This document shows, piece by piece, positions 56,036 through 63,780 of a stretch of 64,000 bases of DNA. The notes beneath the pieces were generated by a model. It was not told the origin of the DNA. It did not search any database and saw only the letters and a list, made by a program, of their open reading frames with translations. Numbering within the stretch: the stretch's first letter is position 1; every line of letters begins with the position of its first letter. The stretch comes from Bradyrhizobium sp. KBS0727 (GTDB taxonomy: Bacteria; Pseudomonadota; Alphaproteobacteria; Rhizobiales; Xanthobacteraceae). Both the position numbers and the translations under genes were made by a program. The DNA is taken from contig NZ_CP042176.1 of NCBI RefSeq assembly GCF_005937885.2, positions 62,001 to 126,000 on the forward strand, given 5' to 3'.

Positions 56036-57127
56036 ATGGCGAATGTAACGCTGCGCAACGTCCGCAAGACCTATGCCGGTGGCTTCGAGGCCATCAAGGG
56101 CATCGATTTCGACGTCGGCGACGGCCAGTTCTGCGTGCTGGTCGGCCCGTCCGGCTGCGGCAAGTCGACGTTGCTGCGCATGGTCGCGGGGCTCGAAACC
56201 ATATCCGGCGGCGAGATCGATATCGGCGGGCGCATCGTCAACCAGGTCGAGCCGGCCGAACGCGACATCGCGATGGTGTTCCAGAACTACGCGCTCTATC
56301 CGCACATGACCGTCTACAACAACATGGCCTATGGCCTGCGCAACCGCGGCATGAAGGAGCCCGAGATCGACACCCGCGTGCAGGAAGCCGCGCGCATTCT
56401 CGAACTCGGCGCCATGCTCGACCGCAAGCCGCGGCAATTGTCCGGCGGCCAGCGCCAGCGCGTGGCGATGGGCCGCGCGATCGTGCGCCAGCCAAAGGTG
56501 TTTCTGTTCGACGAGCCGCTGTCGAACCTCGACGCCAAGCTGCGCATCGCGATGCGGGTCGAGATCCGCAAACTGCAGCGCCGCCTGAGCACGACCTCGA
56601 TCTACGTCACCCACGACCAGCTCGAGGCGATGACGCTGGCCGACATCCTTGTCGTCATGAACGGCGGCCAGGTCGAACAGATCGGCAATCCGCTCGACAT
56701 CTACCAGAAGCCCGCGACCACCTTCGTCGCTTCCTTCATCGGCGCCCCGCCGATGAACCTGATGCCGTTGCGATCGGATGAACTCAAATCGCAACTGGCC
56801 GGCGACAACCGCCTCAACGAGGCCGGCATCCTCGGAATCCGGCCCGAGGATTTTGTGATTTCAAGCGAGAATGCCGCCGGCGGCGTGGCGCTCGGCCTCA
56901 CCGTGGAAGCGATCGAGCGCGTCGGCGCCGAAACCTTCATCTACGGCACGCGGCAAAAGGACGTGCAGGGCATCGCCGCCAACCCCGGCGAACTGCCGCC
57001 CGGCGAGGTGATCGTGCGCATTCCGGGTGCGATCGGGCCTGCCATCGGCGAGCGAATCAGGGCGGTGGCGACCCCCGACAAGTTGCATCTGTTTACCGCC
57101 GATGGCCGCAAGCGGGTTGAGGGGTAG
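56036..57127 (+). CDS. ugpC: sn-glycerol-3-phosphate ABC transporter, ATP-binding protein UgpC
   Basis: A 363-residue ATPase. Walker [20 protein letters not shown] (about 35-53), Q-loop [14 protein letters not shown], signature [17 protein letters not shown], Walker [14 protein letters not shown] and H-loop [16 protein letters not shown]-terminal regulatory OB domain (GIRPEDFVI onward) is of the MalK/UgpC type. ATG 56036 follows a duplicated ATGGCGAATGGCGA stretch; it gives the family N-terminus [16 protein letters not shown]. Confidence 0.95.
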   Translation: MANVTLRNVRKTYAGGFEAIKGIDFDVGDGQFCVLVGPSGCGKSTLLRMVAGLETISGGEIDIGGRIVNQVEPAERDIAMVFQNYALYPHMTVYNNMAYGLRNRGMKEPEIDTRVQEAARILELGAMLDRKPRQLSGGQRQRVAMGRAIVRQPKVFLFDEPLSNLDAKLRIAMRVEIRKLQRRLSTTSIYVTHDQLEAMTLADILVVMNGGQVEQIGNPLDIYQKPATTFVASFIGAPPMNLMPLRSDELKSQLAGDNRLNEAGILGIRPEDFVISSENAAGGVALGLTVEAIERVGAETFIYGTRQKDVQGIAANPGELPPGEVIVRIPGAIGPAIGERIRAVATPDKLHLFTADGRKRVEG

Positions 57128-57128
57128 C

Positions 57129-57250
57129 TCTGTCATTCCGGGATGGTCCGAAGGACCAGACCTCAGATGCGCAATTGCGCATCAGGGAATCTCGAGATTC
57201 TAGGATGTGCAATTGCACATCCTAGTTCGCTTCGCGCCCCCGAATGACAG
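57129..57250. repeat. Double palindromic repeat after ugpC
   Basis: Outer arms CTGTCATTC (57130-57138) and GAATGACAG (57242-57250) enclose ATGCGCAATTGCGCAT (57167-57182) and a second, perfect 26-bp palindrome (57200-57225) whose core is TGTGCAATTGCACA. The second palindrome is a diverged version of the first. Confidence 0.75.
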
Positions 57251-57294
57251 CTAGGTAATCCCGCCGCGGCTGATTTACGCAGTTTCCAGAGCCA

Positions 57295-57323
57295 CTTGAA
57301 GCCTCCTCGAATCACCCCCATAT
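57295..57323 (+). promoter_or_regulatory. Sigma-32 (RpoH) type heat-shock promoter
   Basis: CTTGAA (57295-57300) and CCCCATAT (57316-57323) with 15 bases between match the RpoH consensus CTTGAA-N13-17-CCCCATNT almost perfectly. The expected start of transcription is about 57330, just at the first base of the ROSE-like leader. Confidence 0.85.
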
Positions 57324-57329
57324 TGTTCG

Positions 57330-57409
57330 TTGACCGGACGGCAAACCCGCCTGCCGGTTGCATGGGGCGCCGTAAGGGCCCCTCAAAGTCGCTTCGAGAG
57401 GACTTTGTA
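57330..57409 (+). promoter_or_regulatory. ROSE-type RNA thermometer of hsp20
   Basis: About 80 bases of leader fold into three hairpins: 57333-57358 (ACCGG...CCGGT), 57364-57382 (GGGGC...GCCCC with a GTAA loop) and 57385-57406. In the last, AAAGTC-G-CT pairs with AG-GACTTT, hiding the ribosome binding site GAGAGGA (57396-57402). The strand opposite the Shine-Dalgarno reads UCGCU (57389-57393), matching the conserved U(U/C)GCU of ROSE elements with the bulged G. Melting at high temperature would free the start codon. Confidence 0.85.
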
Positions 57410-57835
57410 ATGTCTCGTGTTCCTTCGTTATCCAGTCCGTTCCTGCTTGGGTTCGACGAAATCGAGCGTGCGCTCGACCGCGTCGTCAAAGGCGCCGACG
57501 GTTATCCTCCCTACAACATCGAGCGCTGCGATCGCGCCAACGGCCAGCCCGAACGGCTGCGCATCACGTTGGCGGTGGCGGGATTTACCCGCGACCAACT
57601 CGATGTAACGATTGAGGAAAACCAGCTCGTGATCCGGGGCCGCCAACAGGACGACAAGGCCCGGCAATACATCCATCGCGGCATCGCCGCGCGCCACTTC
57701 CAGCGCACGTTCGTGCTGGCAGAGGGGATGCAGGTGCTGGGCGCGGATCTGAAAAACGGGCTGTTGTCGATCGATCTTGCCAGGCCGGAACCTGAGCGGG
57801 TCGTTAAGACAATCGCTATCAATGAGCACGAATAA
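57410..57835 (+). CDS. Small heat shock protein, Hsp20 family
   Basis: A 141-residue class A-like rhizobial sHsp, a holdase chaperone forming oligomers. The alpha-crystallin domain runs from about residue 30 (YPPYNIERCDRANGQPERL) to 125, with VTIEENQLVIRGRQ, IAARHFQRTFVLAEG and KNGLLSIDLARPEPE (the G-L-L motif near its end). The N-terminus SRVPSLSSPFLLGFDEIERA is typical. Expression should be doubly heat-controlled by the promoter and thermometer upstream. A DUF1150 gene follows at 51 bp. Confidence 0.95.
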   Translation: MSRVPSLSSPFLLGFDEIERALDRVVKGADGYPPYNIERCDRANGQPERLRITLAVAGFTRDQLDVTIEENQLVIRGRQQDDKARQYIHRGIAARHFQRTFVLAEGMQVLGADLKNGLLSIDLARPEPERVVKTIAINEHE

Positions 57836-57886
57836 TAGGAACCAGTAGCGGACTCGACCGCTTAATCTGACGAAGGAGTCGAGACC

Positions 57887-58153
57887 ATGAGTGAAGTGAG
57901 CGTGACGTTCGAACCCGAAAAGGTTTCCACCGAGGCGCTGGCCCATCTTGGCGAAGGCCATATTGCCTACGTCAAACAAGTCCGTTCCGAGGACGTGCCG
58001 GGACTGTTTCCGCAGGCGCCGAAGATCGCGCCGGGACTGAAGCTGTTCGCGCTGCATGCCGCCGACGGCACACCGATCATGCTGACCGACAGCCGCGAGG
58101 CGGCCGTTGCCAACGCATGGAGCAATGAGCTTCAAGCCGTCAGCGTGCACTGA
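57887..58153 (+). CDS. DUF1150 family protein
   Basis: An 88-residue protein: ALAHLGEGHIAYVKQV, FPQAPKIAPGLKLFALHAADG, PIMLTDSREAAVANAWSNEL. This matches DUF1150, which regularly follows hsp20 genes in rhizobia and is probably heat-induced with them. The role is unknown. AAGGAG at 57870-57875 precedes ATG 57887. Confidence 0.88.
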   Translation: MSEVSVTFEPEKVSTEALAHLGEGHIAYVKQVRSEDVPGLFPQAPKIAPGLKLFALHAADGTPIMLTDSREAAVANAWSNELQAVSVH

Positions 58154-58169
58154 CCCGACGCTGGTCGGT

Positions 58170-58201
58170 GTCAGTGACGCAGATCTTCTGCTGTCACTGA
58201 C
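58170..58201. repeat. Inverted repeat after the DUF1150 gene
   Basis: GTCAGTGAC (58170-58178) and GTCACTGAC (58193-58201) form a 9-bp stem, with GCAGA/TCTGC extending it inward. No T run follows; the true terminator is further on. Confidence 0.6.
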
Positions 58202-58234
58202 GCGCGACTGAGGGCGTCATCAGCGAGTTCAAAT

Positions 58235-58280
58235 GCGCGGGCATGCCTCGATATCACCCGAGGCGGCCCGCGCTTTTTTT
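58235..58280 (+). terminator. Intrinsic terminator of hsp20-DUF1150
   Basis: GCGCGGG (58235-58241) pairs with CCCGCGC (58267-58273), and GCCTCG (58245-58250) with CGAGGC (58259-58264) inside it. Seven Ts follow (58274-58280). Confidence 0.9.
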
Positions 58281-58388
58281 CGCGAGCCACCTGCGACGTA
58301 ACGCTCTTCGGGCATCTTCCGCGGTACCGCGGACATCGCCAAGTTCATGGCTCCGCACTTTATGGCTCCGCCCTTTGGAAGACACGCC

Positions 58389-59927
58389 CTAGTTGCCTGA
58401 GCGCTCCGCCAGCCGCGCGCGGATGTCGGGCTTCAGGACCTTGCCGACCCTGGAGCGCGGAAGATCGTCCCAGACCTCGATCTGCTTCGGCGTCTTGATG
58501 CTGCCGACCCGTTGCTTGACGAAGGCGGCCAACGCCGTCGCATCGACGCTGTGGCCGGCACGCGGCTGCACCACCGCGACGATCCGTTCGCCCCATTTGT
58601 CGTCGGGCAGGCCGATCACGGCGCAATCCTGCACCGACTCGTGGGCCCGCAGCGCGTTCTCGACTTCGATCGAATAGACGTTGAAGCCGCCGGTGATGAT
58701 CATGTCCTTGGCGCGGTCGACGATGTACAAATAGCCGTCGCCATCGATGTAGCCGACGTCGCCGGTGTGGTGCCAGCCATGTGCCGAGGCTTCGGCCGTG
58801 GCCTCGGGATTCTTGTAGTAGCCCTCCATCACCAGCGAGCCGCGGACCACGATTTCGCCGCGCCCGCCGCTCGGCAGCAGATTGCCGTCGGCATCCATGA
58901 TGCCGGCCTGAACCAGCGGACTGATCCGCCCGGCCGAAGCGAGCCGCGCCATCGCGATCGTGCCGTCGGCATTGTAGTGCTCTTCCGGCGCCATCATCGA
59001 GATCATCATCGGCGCTTCGGTCTGGCCGAACAATTGCGCCATCGGCCCTATCCGCCGCAACGCCTCCGCCAGCCGCGCGGCCGATATCGGCGCCGCGCCG
59101 TACCAGAAGCATTGCAGCGACGAGAGCTTCGCATCATCGAGCTTCGGATGATCGAGCAGCAGGTAGATCACGGTCGGCGGCAGGAACGTGTGGGTGACGC
59201 GATAGCGCTCGATCAGATCGAGGAATTCGCCGATATCAGGGTGGTGCATGATCACGACGCGGCCGCCGAGCGTCATGATCGGGAAACAGAGCACGCCGGC
59301 CGCGTGCGTCAGCGGCGCCAGCGCGAGGTAGACCGGGCGGCCCCTGAACGGATAGCCCATCAGCGTCAGCGCGGTCATCGCCTCGATGTTGCGGCCGGAC
59401 AGCATGACGCCTTTGGGCTTGCCGGTCGTGCCGCCGGTGCCCGGGATCATCGCGAGGTCGTCGACCGTCTCGCGCTGGTAGGGGTCGTCGGCGACGCCCG
59501 ACAGCCAGCTTTCGAAGGATGGCGCGAACGGCAGTTCGGCATCGAGGCAGACGAGCACACGCAGCTTCGGCAATTCGGCGCGCACCGCCTCGACCATCGC
59601 AGCGAAGCTCGAATGGAACAGCAGCAGACTGCAGTCGAACTGGTCGAGGATGAACTTGTTCTCGGCCGCCTCGTTGCGCGGATTGATCGGGCACCAGACC
59701 GCGCCGGCGCGCGAAATGCCGAACACGCAGGCGAAGGCGAGCGGGTCGTTGCCGGAGAGGATCGCGACCTTCTCTCCTGCCGCGATCTCCGATCGCGCGA
59801 GCCCGCGTGCAACCCGGTAGCTCAGCCGCTGCACCTCGCGATAGCTGAGGTCGCGTCCGTCCATGGTCAGGCACGGCGCATCGGCGCCGAGCGAGGCGCC
59901 TTTGTCGAGGTAATCGATGAAGCGCAT
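58389..59927 (-). CDS. Acyl-CoA synthetase / AMP-binding ligase
   Basis: A 512-residue ANL-superfamily ligase that activates a carboxylic acid as acyl-AMP and then acyl-CoA. P-loop-like PGTGGTTGKPKGVMLSGRN (about 162-180), YGAAPISAARLAEALR, FGQTEAPMMIS, HTGDVGYIDGDGYLYIVDR and IKTPKQIEVWDDLPRSRVGKVLK with the catalytic lysine. The substrate is not evident; it may be a fatty or aromatic acid. Last gene of a three-gene operon with an SDR and a saccharopine-dehydrogenase-like protein under a TetR-type regulator. Confidence 0.9.
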   Translation of the reverse strand: MRFIDYLDKGASLGADAPCLTMDGRDLSYREVQRLSYRVARGLARSEIAAGEKVAILSGNDPLAFACVFGISRAGAVWCPINPRNEAAENKFILDQFDCSLLLFHSSFAAMVEAVRAELPKLRVLVCLDAELPFAPSFESWLSGVADDPYQRETVDDLAMIPGTGGTTGKPKGVMLSGRNIEAMTALTLMGYPFRGRPVYLALAPLTHAAGVLCFPIMTLGGRVVIMHHPDIGEFLDLIERYRVTHTFLPPTVIYLLLDHPKLDDAKLSSLQCFWYGAAPISAARLAEALRRIGPMAQLFGQTEAPMMISMMAPEEHYNADGTIAMARLASAGRISPLVQAGIMDADGNLLPSGGRGEIVVRGSLVMEGYYKNPEATAEASAHGWHHTGDVGYIDGDGYLYIVDRAKDMIITGGFNVYSIEVENALRAHESVQDCAVIGLPDDKWGERIVAVVQPRAGHSVDATALAAFVKQRVGSIKTPKQIEVWDDLPRSRVGKVLKPDIRARLAERSGN

Positions 59928-59985
59928 GGTCGATCCCGCGGCAAGAGGTGGGTGGCGCGATCATCGCGCCACCTGATTTACCTAC

Positions 59986-61107
59986 TCAGTCGTGGACGGT
60001 CACGATCGGCTTGCTGACCAGCCCGAAGCTGCGCAACTGACCGAGCAGTTCGCGATATCCGAACGCCTGGCATCCTGAGGCAAAGCCGGTCCGCTTCGGC
60101 GGCTGTTGCAGCAGCGCGAACGCCGCATAGGCCTGCAGCATGCCGGTCTGCTTGTAGTTGCAGTTGCCGTGGATCACGCAGTGCGCATGACCGAGCGGCC
60201 CGGACGCGTAGACCGAGTCGATCGAGGTGTTGACGCGCGGATTCTCGCGCGGCGGCATCGAGGCCTGCAAGGTGGCGGCGATGTCGGCGAGCGCCTTTTC
60301 CTGCTCCGCCGGCGGCAACGGCTTGATCTTCTCCTTCACCATCTGCGTGGTCTGCACCACGCCTTCCATCACCGGGCGGGAGAGAACGCCGCCGAGCACC
60401 CGGCAGTTGCTCACGCGCGGATCGTTCTTGAACCAGACTGGATGCGCGGTGCCGCCCCACGGCACCGCGATCGCGGTCTCGTGCTGGCCGGGCACAACGA
60501 CGTCGGCGCGCGCGGTGACGTCCCATTCGACGAACTTGTTCTGCTCGAGGTAGTACCAGTTCGCCTTGAGGATGGTGAAAATCGTCTGCGTCGAGGCGTA
60601 GGTCGGAAAGCCCTTCCAGAACACCAGGATGTCGAGGGTGTCGAGGCCCGGCGTTTCCAGGCAAATGTTGGCGGCGATTTCGCCGGTAGTGTACATCTGC
60701 GCGAGGTTCGGCGACAGCAGCAGGCCTTTCTCGGCGAACTTGGCGCCCCAGCGCTCCTGCGCATGCAGGACCCAGTCCTGTTCGCCCGTCGTGTCGGTGT
60801 AGTGGCATCCAGCCTGCAGCGCGGCCTCCACGACCTCCGATCCATGCTTGATGAACGGGCCGACCATGTTGCTGACGACCCTGGCGCCCTTGAACAGTTT
60901 TGTCAGCGCCTCGACCGTATGCTCCACGCCCACGACTTCGTAGTCGGCGGTCTCGATGCCTGGAATCTTCTCCACCACCGCCTTCACCTTGGCGGCATCG
61001 CGGCCTGCCGCAATGAAGGGGATGTTGTACTCGCGCAGATACTCGCAGACCAGACGGCCGGTATAGCCGGACACGCCGTAGACGACGACGGGCTTCTTCT
61101 CACTCAT
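59986..61107 (-). CDS. Saccharopine dehydrogenase-like oxidoreductase
   Basis: A 373-residue protein with an N-terminal Rossmann motif VVVYGVSGYTGRLVCEYL (about 7-24), IPFIAAGRDAAKVKAVVEK and VVSNMVGPFIKHGSEVVEAAL, typical of the saccharopine dehydrogenase / trans-acting enoyl reductase-like family (not the lysine pathway enzyme itself). TGEQDWVLHAQERWGAKFA and the long C-terminal domain are also family-like. Function in the operon is probably a redox step on the acid or acyl-CoA handled by its neighbours. Confidence 0.8.
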   Translation of the reverse strand: MSEKKPVVVYGVSGYTGRLVCEYLREYNIPFIAAGRDAAKVKAVVEKIPGIETADYEVVGVEHTVEALTKLFKGARVVSNMVGPFIKHGSEVVEAALQAGCHYTDTTGEQDWVLHAQERWGAKFAEKGLLLSPNLAQMYTTGEIAANICLETPGLDTLDILVFWKGFPTYASTQTIFTILKANWYYLEQNKFVEWDVTARADVVVPGQHETAIAVPWGGTAHPVWFKNDPRVSNCRVLGGVLSRPVMEGVVQTTQMVKEKIKPLPPAEQEKALADIAATLQASMPPRENPRVNTSIDSVYASGPLGHAHCVIHGNCNYKQTGMLQAYAAFALLQQPPKRTGFASGCQAFGYRELLGQLRSFGLVSKPIVTVHD

Positions 61108-61143
61108 GTCGTATCCTCCGAAATGAATTCTGTTGGCTCGTTG

Positions 61144-61947
61144 TTACATGCCCATGCCGCCGTCGACCGGCAGTCCAATGCCGGTGATGAAGCGTGCATC
61201 GTTCGAGCACAGGAACACCGCGGCATCGCCGATGTCGCTGACCTCAGCCAGGCGGCCGAGCGGGGTTTGCTCCACCACCGAACCCACCGCTGCGTTGACG
61301 TCAGGTGCGAGCCCGACCTTGACGATGTCATTGGCGAGCTGCATGCCCATGTCGGTCGGTATCAGGCCCGGATAGATGCAGTTGACGCGCACGCCGAAGC
61401 CGAGCTTGCCGGCTTCCATCGCCGCGACCCGCGTCATGCGGTCGACCGCGGATTTGGTGCCCGAATAGACCGCGATGCTCGGGAAGGCGATCGTTGCCGC
61501 GACGGAGGCGATGTTGACGACCGCGCCGCCCTTGCCCGCAGCGCCGCCGGGCCGCATCGCGCGGAATGCGTGCTTCATGCCGAGCACGGTGCCGACGATG
61601 TTGACGTCGCACATCCGCCGCACGTCCTCGGCCCTGACTTCGCTGACCAGAGAGGTGATCTCGATGCCGGCGTTGTTGATGAGGATGTCGTAGCCGCCGA
61701 GCGTGGAGACCGTCGCGGCCACGGCCCTCTCCCATTGCGCGTCATCGCTGACGTCGAGTTGGACGAATCCTGTCGCGACACCTTCCTTGGCGATGGCCGC
61801 AGCGCTGGCCTTGCCGGCGTCGTCCAGGATGTCGGCGATCATGATCGAGGCGCCGGCCCGTGCCAGCGCCTGTGCAATCGCAGCGCCAATCCCTCGGGCG
61901 CCACCGGTGACCAGGGCTTTCCTGCCTGCAAGGCTCTTCCCACTCAT
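61144..61947 (-). CDS. SDR family NAD(P)-dependent oxidoreductase
   Basis: A 267-residue classical short-chain dehydrogenase. Cofactor motif TGGARGIGAAIAQALARAG (about 14-32), DILINNAGIEI, and the catalytic serine in VNIASVAATIAFPS with tyrosine/lysine YSGTKSAVDRM. It ends in the usual GIGLPVDGGMGM. ATG 61947 is chosen because the longer frame crosses the operator region. First gene of the operon, divergent from tetR. Confidence 0.93.
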   Translation of the reverse strand: MSGKSLAGRKALVTGGARGIGAAIAQALARAGASIMIADILDDAGKASAAAIAKEGVATGFVQLDVSDDAQWERAVAATVSTLGGYDILINNAGIEITSLVSEVRAEDVRRMCDVNIVGTVLGMKHAFRAMRPGGAAGKGGAVVNIASVAATIAFPSIAVYSGTKSAVDRMTRVAAMEAGKLGFGVRVNCIYPGLIPTDMGMQLANDIVKVGLAPDVNAAVGSVVEQTPLGRLAEVSDIGDAAVFLCSNDARFITGIGLPVDGGMGM

Positions 61948-62260
61948 GACGTACTCCTCCGTTGCTGGTGATTGATTGGTGCTGCGGCTGATCGGCGACG
62001 CATGCCGGCACTGCACGGCTTTGCGCGGTCGCGGCCATGGCCAGGGGTGCCGACCTTGGGCCGCACCCAGCGAAACGTTCCTCCCTGATCGGACATCTTG
62101 ACGACTGTCCAAATTATTTTCCCGAACCTCCGCCAGAATCTTGACACTTGTCAAGAACCAATTTGACAGTTGTCCAAGGAAGTGGTTGTGAGGGGATGCA
62201 GCTATCAGCCGTCGGCGCGGTATAAGCCGTTGAAAGATCGGGGCTGAGGAAAGGGATGCG
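61948..62260. other. Divergent control region between the SDR operon and tetR
   Basis: No gene is visible in these 313 bases. They hold three near-identical 16-bp operator-like sites, listed separately, clustered in 62097-62177. I cannot assign -10/-35 boxes with confidence on either strand. Confidence 0.6.
62097..62177. promoter_or_regulatory. Three TetR-type operator sites
   Basis: Three copies of one 16-bp pattern: CTTGACG-AC-TGTCCAA (62097-62112), CTTGACA-CT-TGTCAAG (62140-62155, perfect dyad) and TTTGACA-GT-TGTCCAA (62162-62177). The consensus is TTGACA-N2-TGTCMA. The second and third are 22 bp apart, two helical turns. They lie between divergent promoters, so the TetR protein encoded at 62261 is the likely ligand. 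Confidence 0.8.
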
Positions 62261-62899
62261 ATGGCGCGGCAGGTGACGGGGGCGGCCCAACGGGTCGCGG
62301 TGGCGGCCGAGGCACTGCGCGACGAGAAATTCAACGCGCGGCGGATCGAGCTTGCCGAGGCTGCGCTGGAAACACTCGGAGAGCTTGGCTTCGCACGCAC
62401 CAGCCTGCGCGAGATCGCGCAGAATTCCGCGTTCACGCACGGCGTCTTTCACTACTATTTCAGCGACAAGCTCGACCTGATCTGCTGCTGCGTCCGCCAC
62501 TACAAGGCCAAATGCGTGACCCGATATGACGAAGTGGTCACGACTGCAAAGAGCCGCGACGAATTGACCGAGGGCTTCCTTGCCAAGCTTGCGGCGACGC
62601 TACAGAACGAAGCCCGCATGCACCGGCTTTGGTACGACCTGCGTTCTCAGGCGATGTTCGAGGCCGCGTTTCGCAAGGACGTGCTCGAGATCGACAAGAG
62701 CCTGGAAGCGATGATCTGGCGCATCGCCTCCCGCTATGCCGAGCTCGGCGGCAAACAGCCGGCGTCGTCCCCGGCCGCGCTCTATGCACTGCTCGACGGC
62801 CTGTTTCAGAGCGCGTTGCTCAAGCACCTCGCAGGCGACGACACAGCGGTCCCCGACCTGCTCGACGAGGTCAGGCGCCTGCTGCCGACGATCTGCTAG
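62261..62899 (+). CDS. TetR family transcriptional regulator
   Basis: A 212-residue regulator. The N-terminal helix-turn-helix is at about 45-66 (TSLREIAQNSAFTHGVFHYYF), followed by DKLDLICCCVRHYK. The ligand-binding domain (70-212) is helical with two adjacent cysteines or more (LICCC) near its start. It is divergent from the SDR operon and its operators. The stop TAG is supplied by the first bases of a dispersed repeat (62897-63000). Confidence 0.92.
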   Translation: MARQVTGAAQRVAVAAEALRDEKFNARRIELAEAALETLGELGFARTSLREIAQNSAFTHGVFHYYFSDKLDLICCCVRHYKAKCVTRYDEVVTTAKSRDELTEGFLAKLAATLQNEARMHRLWYDLRSQAMFEAAFRKDVLEIDKSLEAMIWRIASRYAELGGKQPASSPAALYALLDGLFQSALLKHLAGDDTAVPDLLDEVRRLLPTIC

Positions 62900-63000
62900 A
62901 GCGTTTTCAAGCGAAGTGGTCGCCGGCTCGCGTAAAGAAAACGCGTCAAAGCAAGAGAGTTGAGCCCGGTTCTGATTCAATCAGAACCGATAAGGCTCTA
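62897..63000. repeat. Rhizobial-type repeat with TAGAGC/GCTCTA ends
   Basis: It starts TAGAGCGTTTTCAAGCGAAG and ends AAGGCTCTA; the termini TAGAGC and GCTCTA are complementary. Inside, CGGTTCTGATT and AATCAGAACCG (62967-62989) form a perfect 11-bp stem. This sequence style is common in Bradyrhizobium genomes. Its first three bases are the tetR stop codon. Confidence 0.75.
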
Positions 63001-63088
63001 ATGACCGCGACCGGCCGGCTGCGAGGAAATTCGCGGCAGCGTCGGCGGCTTGCTTCTCTTTGATGGTAATCGCGCCGAACGCGAAGCG

Positions 63089-63550
63089 TTACGCCGCGCT
63101 TGCCGGCGGCAGCGCCAGCACCGAATAGATCGCCTGGGCATCGCGCGAGGCGCGCAGTTTCTTGGCGACGTCCTGGTCGCGCAACAGCCGCGCGATCCGG
63201 GCCAGCGCCTTCAGGTGATCGGCGCCCGCGCCTTCCGGCGCCAGCAGCAGGAAGATCAGGTCGACCGGCTGGCCGTCCATGGATTCGAAATCGATCGGGC
63301 GCTCGAGCCGGGCGAACAGCCCGAACAGCTTTTCAAGCTTGGGCAGCTTGCCGTGCGGAATGGCGACGCCATAGCCGACGGCGGTGGTGCCCAGCTTCTC
63401 GCGCTGCAACAAGACTTCGAACACCGAGCGCTCGTTCTGCCCGGTCAGCAAGGCCGCCCGCGCCGCCAGTTCCTGCAGCGCCTGCTTCTTGCTGATGACC
63501 TTCAAAGCGGGGAGAATCGCCTCGGGTGCGACCAGATCGGTAATCGTCAT
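63089..63550 (-). CDS. ptsN: PTS IIA-like nitrogen regulatory protein PtsN
   Basis: A 153-residue EIIA-Ntr, the phosphate acceptor of the nitrogen PTS that controls potassium and nitrogen physiology. The phosphorylated His66 lies in GYGVAIPHGKLPKLEK; EVLLQREKLGTTAVG and DLIFLLLAPEGAGADHLKALA are typical. It lies downstream of hpf, as in the usual rpoN-hpf-ptsN cluster. Confidence 0.96.
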   Translation of the reverse strand: MTITDLVAPEAILPALKVISKKQALQELAARAALLTGQNERSVFEVLLQREKLGTTAVGYGVAIPHGKLPKLEKLFGLFARLERPIDFESMDGQPVDLIFLLLAPEGAGADHLKALARIARLLRDQDVAKKLRASRDAQAIYSVLALPPASAA

Positions 63551-63655
63551 GGGGCGTTCCGAGGTGAATTGAACCGTCAGGTTGCGAGATAGGTTTTAGA
63601 ACCGTGGCGTCAAGAAGGTGAGACGGGAGGCGGGCTTAGGCCCGGGTCCCGATTT

Positions 63656-63703
63656 GGGCGCTTCTACTCCAACGCATGACCGGTGCCAACTCCCGAAGCG
63701 CCC
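63656..63703. repeat. Inverted repeat between hpf and ptsN
   Basis: GGGCGCTTC (63656-63664) and GAAGCGCCC (63695-63703) are perfect 9-bp arms in the 230-bp spacer. No T run is next to either arm. Confidence 0.55.
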
Positions 63704-63780
63704 GTTCTTGGGCCCTGTGCTTAACGGCGGCGGACCATAGGTAGGGCGGCAGGGGGCGTCAATGCTGTCCGGCATATATG

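Noticed and set aside
60106..61971. A 621-codon open frame on the plus strand
   Set aside because: It is antisense to the saccharopine-dehydrogenase-like gene and the SDR, both with clear motifs.
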